Of a stretch of 64,000 bases of DNA, positions 57,334 to 64,000 are shown in pieces. Position 1 is the stretch's first letter; each line of letters opens with the position of its first letter. The position numbers were made by a program, and so were the translations under genes. Source of the DNA: Buxus sempervirens (lineage: Eukaryota; Streptophyta; Magnoliopsida; Buxales; Buxaceae); assembly GCA_947561395.2 (NCBI GenBank), contig OX387190.1, forward strand, positions 27,956,858 through 28,020,857, in the 5' to 3' direction. Under the pieces are notes generated by a model, which had not been told where the DNA came from, ran no database searches, and saw only the letters and a program-made list of their open reading frames with translations.

Positions 57334-58139
57334 AAACTAGGACTTCTGATCTATTCTATCAAGGTGCTAAATTCCAATTTAAAACATCCAAACAATGTGA
57401 CTTTGTGCTACTTAACTCCAGGTGCTAACTTCTAGATGCTGAAACCTCAATTGCTCAAAGAAATTTCGGAATTCTCCACTCTAGATCTAAACAACTAAAC
57501 TTTTTTGCAGAGATATGAATAACCAAATCAGATCTATTCAGATCTGAGTCTCCTCTTCGAATAAGGATAGAGTTCAGCAAATTAAACTTTAATTAAATTA
57601 ATCACACCTGGATTATCTCAAATTTGCTAGAACACAGGTCCTGGACGAAATTTGGAGTTGCTGCCGCAGGTGCAAATAGCTCCAATTCCAACAAAGATGA
57701 ACGACCATATCCAAATCGCTCTCTGGTCACCTCAAAATTCGACTATTCTCCTCAAATCCAAGCTCTCCCTCTTGAAATCTCTGCTCTTCAGTTTGTTCGC
57801 TCAAATGCCAGATGAACCAACGAACGAAATCAACTGCTTAAATAGTTGCCTTCAGCAACTCAATTCATGATCCCATACAGCTGCTCCCCACCAATTTCTC
57901 TACACCAGCACCTTTATTTGGTTGATATCCCATATGTGCCCTATCATCAAACCAACTTAAACTTCCCAATTAAAACTAAATAATTTTTCTTACCTTAATA
58001 AATAGAATTTCTAAGTTGGTTCACTCGAGCAACCTCAATTAACTCCTTTGATCTCATTTTCTGCAAACTTTTGCCAAAAAGCCTCACTCTACTTACTAAA
58101 ATAATAAATTTTGATTACGTTAAAATTTGGGATTTTACA
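57334..58139 (-). mobile_element. 5' part of another family-T LTR (minus)
   Basis: The right end AAAATTTGGGATTTTACA (58139) and the next 600 bases leftward align with the first 600 bases of the LTR at 41997 as reverse complement (TGAGATCAAA(A)GGAGTTAAT, GAACCAACTT words). It is interrupted at 57333 by the insertion of the 53285-57328 LTR. Its remaining left half is not recognisable. It truncates block A copy 2 at 58140, where flank (A)CAAG resembles GCAAG in copy 1. Confidence 0.7.
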
Positions 58140-58433
58140 ACAAGTGAGCAAGGTAACATCTAAAAATGCTTGAGTAAACCTAATGGTACTTAAAACCATT
58201 GTGAAAAGTAACTGGAACTACAAAACAGAGATTAGAGTAAGAGCAAAACAAAAACAAAGTGGAGAGGAACCAAAAGGATTGGAAAACATGAGATACCTGT
58301 AAAACTTGAAACAATTTGGGGGAAAGGACAAAGTGGTGTTTAGCTAAAATCATCTGAAAAGTATGGAGTGGGATGAGATTGTGCAAATTTTGAGGATGAT
58401 CCATTGTAAAATCAAACCAAAGAATGATGCAAG
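58140..58433 (+). mobile_element. Block A copy 2, left part
   Basis: Matches 8410-8704 closely (AAAAATGCTTGAGTAAACCT, GGGGGAAAGGACAAAGTGG). It is separated from its continuation at 60104 by the LTR insertion that follows. Confidence 0.85.
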
Positions 58434-60103
58434 TGTAGACACCCCAAATTGCACTACAAGATGAGAAAATAAGGGAAAATATTTAATTTAGATTTGAAAC
58501 ATACAAAAAGTTGAAAAATTGGTCCAACATGTGCTGCTCACATTAAATATGCGGATTCCCCTTGCCCCCATTTGATCTGCTGTTTGTACTTGACCGCATA
58601 GAGTATGCGGTCAAGGCATGATGCAATATATATGCGTTCACGCATATTTTAGGCTGTTTTGCAAATACTCAATTTCTGAGCCTTATTTACACTCATACCT
58701 CTCTCTAGGAGATTTGAGTTTCCTTTTTTACCCTCCGTGGTTTGTTAAATTTACTCTAACCCATGTTTTAAAATTGTGTTGGAACATTCTAGAACCCTAA
58801 TTTGGTATACCCTTATGACCAAGCATGCCCCTTGGTTTGCCTATAAATAGAGAGTCACTCCTCAAGCAAATGGTTGGGAATTGAAGTTAGAAGAGCTCCA
58901 AGTGAAGAAGGGAACCCCTGCCTCTCTACTTTCTCAAACCCAGGTAACCCTCTCTCCCCTCTCCTTTTCTGTTTTTAAATTCTAGGGTTAGTCTGATCTT
59001 CTACCTTTCTATAGAATAAGGCCTCTTTGTGTTTGTAACCCCATACCTAACTCTAAGTACCTCAAGCATCCTATCTAGCTATAAAACATGAAGAGAGAGC
59101 TAGGGTAAAGCAGAATAGGAATGGATCCTAAGGTTAGAACCCTCTTATGTGATGATCTTCTATACCTTTTGGATTTTCTGTTTGTGGTGTTATTATTGAT
59201 TTTTTATTTTGAATCTGGAGGAATCCTATGGATCCATGCTGTTGATAGCATGAGATCCTCTTCTCTTCCTAAAGGTTTTGATTTTTCACACAACTACACA
59301 CACTTCACTCATTTCTTTCTTTTGGTTATTATATGCTAGGATTCTGGATCTACCCTGATCAATATGGTAGATATAAGATCAGAAGCCTTAAAGTAACCTC
59401 TAGGGTTTCATGAGGTGATTTTTATGTTGTTTTAATATTTGAGAGAGGATCCTATGGTCTAAACTCTCCCTTTTTGATTTTTTTTTTCAACATGGGTGTA
59501 TCTGGTTTAGGTCTCTCAACTAATGAGAGATTTGGTCCAGATCTGTACCATAAATAATCCAAGTTTATTCTTCAATTTTTTTTTTTGTGAAAAGATTTTT
59601 AATTCTTATCATGTAGTTCCAAGATTTCAATGATTTAACCTAAAACTAGTTTCTTTTTCAAGTTTTACTTTAGGTTTGTTTTCTTTATCTTGATTTCTTA
59701 CTCAATCATGAAACACTAAGGATGGCATATTTATATGAACGATCCAGAATTAATTGGGCCATTCATATAGAAAAAGCCATACATTTCTTTACTCTTTTTC
59801 TTTACTATTGATTTGATTTTTGTTAGCAAACCCTTTTCAAAACATGAACAATACTTGGCAATCACCTTATGTGGATGAATAGGGGTGCCTAACACCTTCC
59901 CCTATTCATAACCTAATCTCTTTACCCATCTCCGGTTTTTTATTTTAAAGTAGAGTTAATTTTTAAATCTAGTTTTGCCTTTTGTATTTTATTTGATTAT
60001 TTTGGTGTCCATTCACACCTAAAACTGAATGGTGGCGACTCCTTGATTTTTTAATCCCGTGTGATGATAAGGAATTCATTAAATTGATTTTCCATGTCTC
60101 AAA
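58434..60103 (+). mobile_element. Solo LTR, Tat-like, 1.7 kb, in block A copy 2
   Basis: Starts TGTAGACACCCCAAATTGCA; flanked by GCAAG at 58429-58433 and 60104-60108. Copy 1 of block A (8700-8709) has the uninterrupted site with a single GCAAG, which proves the insertion. Contains a TATA box (CTATAAATAG, 58841-58850), a perfect 21-bp palindrome (58592-58612) upstream of it and GGTGGCGACTCC near 60031-60042. The last bases (CTCAAA) deviate from the usual CA. No coding sequence. Confidence 0.88.
58592..58612 (+). promoter_or_regulatory. Perfect palindrome upstream of LTR TATA
   Basis: GACCGCATA-GAG-TATGCGGTC: 9-bp arms, 3-base centre. Other TATGCG words lie at 58549 and 58631. The related fragment at 817-837 has the same arms shortened to 7 bp. 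Confidence 0.85.
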
Positions 60104-63100
60104 GCAAGCCCTTTTCTCTGCCATTCTTGCTCTTGATAGCATGGTTAGATTCAAAATACAACCATAACAGAGCTAATTCCATCCACTTTATACTACTTTT
60201 CTAGACTACAAGTTGCCCCAAACATTGAGCTTTTCAAAGCTAATTTCCTCTCCTTTTAGTGTGATGGAATCATCGCCAAACTATGATCAAATCTATGCAT
60301 TAACTGTCACCCAACTGATTCAGTAAACATTCCATAATAAAACTTCCAATGGGTTTTAAGGAACTAATCCTCCCTCATCTCATCAATTTTTAATGCCTTG
60401 AAACCCTCCTTATTTCCTTGATTTTGTTCGAACCAATCCGGAGTTGAGTTTCCCAAGTTTCAAAATATAGAAGGCTGTTTTTACCATAACAGGTGCTTAG
60501 AACCCCCTTTAGTCAAATTGCCATAAGTTCCTCCAGAAAACTCTAAATTACACACCATTTGATGTGTCAGAAACTATACTGATAGGCTTTCCAATGGTGT
60601 GTGGCACGCATTCCAAATCCTCACAGATTGAATTAGGTTTGACCCTATTTATAGGGTAAAAATCTAAACTGCGGGGGTTTTTGTGTCTCCTAGATGGGGG
60701 TTATCAAGAGGGTTGTTTTGCTTGAACTTTGAGTTAATTTGAGCATTGAGCTGACCACCTTGGACTTCAAGATATTACTAAGCTAATCAGATTTATTGTT
60801 GCTTTGAAATCCATAGTGAATTTATCTCCATAAGATTGAAAGTAATGCCTTCATCATAGAAGTTGCCTCAACTGTGTTCCAACTAATCCTCATCCTTCAT
60901 AGGTTTATGAATGTTCACATTTGAGCTTGTTCCCTTGAATTTGAAACAATTAGTGATCCAAATTACCCATTTTGCCTTTAGAAAAACAAGTCCTCGTCCT
61001 TTTTTTTTTTTGCTTCCAATACCTGATCTAGTTTCGATCTTCTCTCTTGATTGTGTAGCCGCGAAGCACTCCTATGCAATGAGCTAACTTGAACATTAGG
61101 TTGACCTATAGAAGCATTAATTTGATCTGACAACAAGCCTAGGCACTTGCAAGCTCTAAAAGCATGTTCAATTTTTAAAAAGCTCAAATCCTTCTTGTTC
61201 TTGAGCTCAGGTGGAGTCCTAATATGGTTTGTGATCTCCGTTTTCATCAAACTCAGATTAGTTAGTATGTTTAAACCTTTTGGACTTCAAATCATTTCTT
61301 ATTAATATGATGGCATTTCTTCAAAGTAGTCTTTGATTCACTGTTGACAGTAGACACATTGAATGCTTGGATTATCTTTTGGGTTTCCTAATCAGCTATG
61401 CAATCTAGATCTGATTGAATCCTATTAGGTAGCTTAAGTGGATTGTATTTGGGTTTTCAAGGATGAATCATCCGAATGCCTATGTCATGACTGATTTGGC
61501 ATTTGTCGGAGAGAGTTTGAGAGTTAATAGAGGTTTAATCCATGGAAGGGCAAGACCTGAAGCTTAGGTGTTTGATATTTTTATCCTTAGAAAGATTTAC
61601 TCTTAAATTTTAATTTGCTTATGGATTCAGCATTCTATTTCCCTTAATTTTTGTTAAGTAATCTCAATTTCCTTAATGAAAATTTTAAGAATCTATTATG
61701 GAATTTTAATATCATGTTTATCTTATATCCAATTTTTTCGTGTGTATAAGGAGTTAGGTTAGTTTATTTTGATTAATTTTTCTTAGAATTAGGAGGTAGT
61801 TTAGTTTAATTTTGAAGTATAAATAACATATTGTTAACTAGTTGATAAAGTTTCAATTTCATTTTCTTTCTTTGATTTACTTAGCATTTTTTTTATCTTT
61901 CAATATTCATGGTTTACTTGTAATCATCATGTCCTTGTGGAAATCGACCTTGGGGGCTCACCCAAGTATTACAACTTGACATTCCTGCACTTGGGAGCAA
62001 CACTTTTGCGATCACATCAAGTTTTTGGCGTTGTTGCCGGGGACATCGATGTACTTAGAAGTAGTTCCATTAGTGTTATGCATATTGGACAAGAGCATTA
62101 ATTTCACACAAGTCACTCTAACACACTATTTGCTTAGACATGGATGCAATTCTACAACCAAGCCCACTAGACCATAAAAACCAACCTCTATTTCCCTATG
62201 CTTAATTTCAAACAATCTAAAAAATCTAAGCTTCTGGGGTGAATTAGGTTCACTACCCACAGTACCTGAAGGCATGTGGCGAACTTGAGTTCACTACCCC
62301 CAGAATTAAAATTTGTCATAGGCCTCCGGCTCTTTCAAGTGCCTACATTTTGTTATAAAAATATCATATATTGTACTCGTACAATTCACGAATGAAACCA
62401 GTTCCAAATTCTCTAACTCAATTAAGATCAAAAGAAAGAACACAATTTGCTTAAAATTCCAAATCAAAACCAAATTTAGTAGAACATACCCAAAAACCTT
62501 GTTAGATTTAATTTTAAGATAAATTCAATAGAGATACTTTTCAAAACACCTAAAATTTATTCATAAATAGATTAAATTTGATAAGAACACGTTCCATAAT
62601 TAAAATATACTCAAAAATGCACAAAAACTACTTTTCTGTGTTGGGCGCTTGACCTTGTGCTTGAGCACAAGTGTTGAGCGATCAGAAAATTTTCCAGATT
62701 CGCACATTTTTGGAACCTCTATTTTTCTGAATCTAAACTATAAAACTTGTTTTATTCAATCTAAATCACTTAGAAAACATTAATAAGCATTCAAGAATCA
62801 AAACCTAACAGTTTACAACCTAATTTACACGGCATAAAATTTTCCAACCTAAATCAAACATCTAAACTAGGAAAATCTTGTCAAAACAAAACGAATAATG
62901 ATTCTCTATTAAAACCAAAATTCCTACACAATCTATGAGTATAAAGGTGCTACTTATAGATTCGACCTCTTCTCTTCTTCTTTCCTTCTTCTTCCTCTAC
63001 TCTCCTTCTCTCGTTTCTGTTCTTCTCTTCTCCTTCTTTCTATGCACGATCGGAATGTTCTCATCTCCTTAGGTAATTTATAACTAAACCTAAACCAATT

Positions 63101-63848
63101 TAAACCGGTCCACTTAAAATGAACCAACCCAAACCAAACCAAAACCAAAGGGTTTCTTTTAAATTTGATTCAATGCATACACTTCCATCAAATTAAATTA
63201 CAACCACCAAATCCTTACATCAATAACTTAACATTAGCATCTAATATCTTCTGACTGTCAGATTTTTGCAAACCTTTGAAATCTGAGTCATATCAACCTT
63301 TTTCTATTTTAATCAAGAGTTGAATTACTAAATTAATTTATTTAATTAATCTAATTAAATCACTTACATCTATTTACTCTTAACTAAAAATACTTACAAT
63401 TATAGGATCTTACATTTAGAGTCCCAAAATAAATTCTCAAGAAAATTGAAAAATAATTTTTAATTTTAACAAATAGTATTCTTACATTAAATAATAAAAA
63501 ATAATAACCTATTTATCATAATTCAATGATAAATCCTCAAGAATGAAAGAAATATAGTTAAATAATTGTAAGTGAAATTTCTAATAGTATACATAAGAGG
63601 AGCATGACTAAGAAAATTATTCAAATAATTATAAGTGAAAATTTTACCAATTTTCAAATATTAAATCAAATAATATATTTATTTTAAGTATATATACAAT
63701 TTTCATATATTAATTTAAATACTATATTTATTTTCATAATTTTAACATTTTAAAAAGAGAAGAACATTAAATATATAAAATCTATGGGACTACATGCGCT
63801 ATGTGCGTAGCAAATCACGTAAGGCCCACTCAGAAAAAGCTCTAGCAA
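60104..63848 (+). mobile_element. Block A copy 2, right part (Athila-like LTR and leader)
   Basis: Continues the homology with 8705-12175: LTR to about 62020, then a primer-site-like sequence and the non-coding leader. It includes about 250 bp (60826-61083) that copy 1 lacks. No intact gag or pol. Homology ends at CTCTAGCAAG. Confidence 0.8.
62026..62044 (+). other. tRNA-Asp primer binding site, mutated
   Basis: TGGCGTTGTTGCCGGGGAC differs from the tRNA-Asp complement only in the CC-to-TT positions, consistent with deamination of methylated cytosines. It is equivalent to 10386-10404. Confidence 0.7.
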
Positions 63849-64000
63849 GTAGGGGTGCAACTCAGTTCGGTTCGGTCCAAATTGATGTCAACCCAAGACC
63901 AAACCAAAAATATATATAGTTAAACTGAACCAAACCGAACCAAATTGAAAACCGAAACTACTAGACCGAAAACCGAACCGAAAATATATAAAAAAAATCG
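63849..64000. repeat. AACCGAACC/GGTTCGGTT repeat, runs off the window
   Basis: Begins AGGGGTGCAACTCAGTTCGG and consists of variants of GGTTCGGT and AACCGAAC with AT-rich spacers. This is a known style of dispersed plant repeat, related in composition to 3790-3965. Cut by the window end. Confidence 0.6.

Noticed and set aside
1..64000. tRNA, rRNA, snoRNA or CRISPR features
   Set aside because: No cloverleaf with A/B boxes, rRNA words or regularly spaced repeat-spacer arrays were seen; only tRNA primer-site complements occur.

Overview
This is AT-rich nuclear DNA of a flowering plant, probably a eudicot (species not determined). The evidence is split-exon remnants of plant genes with GT-AG introns, plant-type LTR retrotransposons, a CACTA (En/Spm) transposon and Helitron-type termini. 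Only one gene looks intact: an intronless vacuolar iron transporter-like (VTL) gene at 32774-33457 (+). Nearly everything else is transposable-element DNA, much of it nested, and several elements carry exon fragments of host genes.

Layout. 1-4.1 kb: LTR fragments, a decayed LINE, Helitron-like 5' ends and a foldback element. 5.4-12.3 kb: Athila-like LTR copies in opposite orientations; the right-hand block (8.4-12.2 kb) recurs at 58.1-63.8 kb. 13.16-13.37 kb: an extra copy of the VTL promoter between 20-bp direct repeats. 13.37-26.5 kb: a putative 13-kb non-autonomous Helitron, with a second one nested in it, carrying exon fragments of an alpha-1,3-fucosyltransferase, a HAD-type nucleotidase, a Mo25-like protein and an unrecognised gene. 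27.9-29.0 kb: a second, longer HAD pseudogene on a duplicated segment. 32.4-33.5 kb: VTL gene with a triplicated promoter segment. 34.0-48.8 kb: a CACTA element on the minus strand holding decayed TNP1-like and TNP2-like genes plus fragments of RWP-RK and serine carboxypeptidase-like genes. Its TNP2 gene is split by a solo-LTR-like element, which is itself split by a second one. 50.7-60.1 kb: further solo LTRs, several with clean 5-bp target-site duplications.

The most interesting structures are: (1) the multi-gene-fragment Helitron next to a displaced VTL promoter copy; (2) the CACTA element carrying RWP-RK and SCPL exons; and (3) a recurring design in the Tat-like LTRs, where 21-25 bp perfect or near-perfect palindromes sit just upstream of the TATA box, with a different palindrome sequence in each LTR family but similar unit size and position. 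All family assignments were made by eye from translated motifs and termini; no database search was run.
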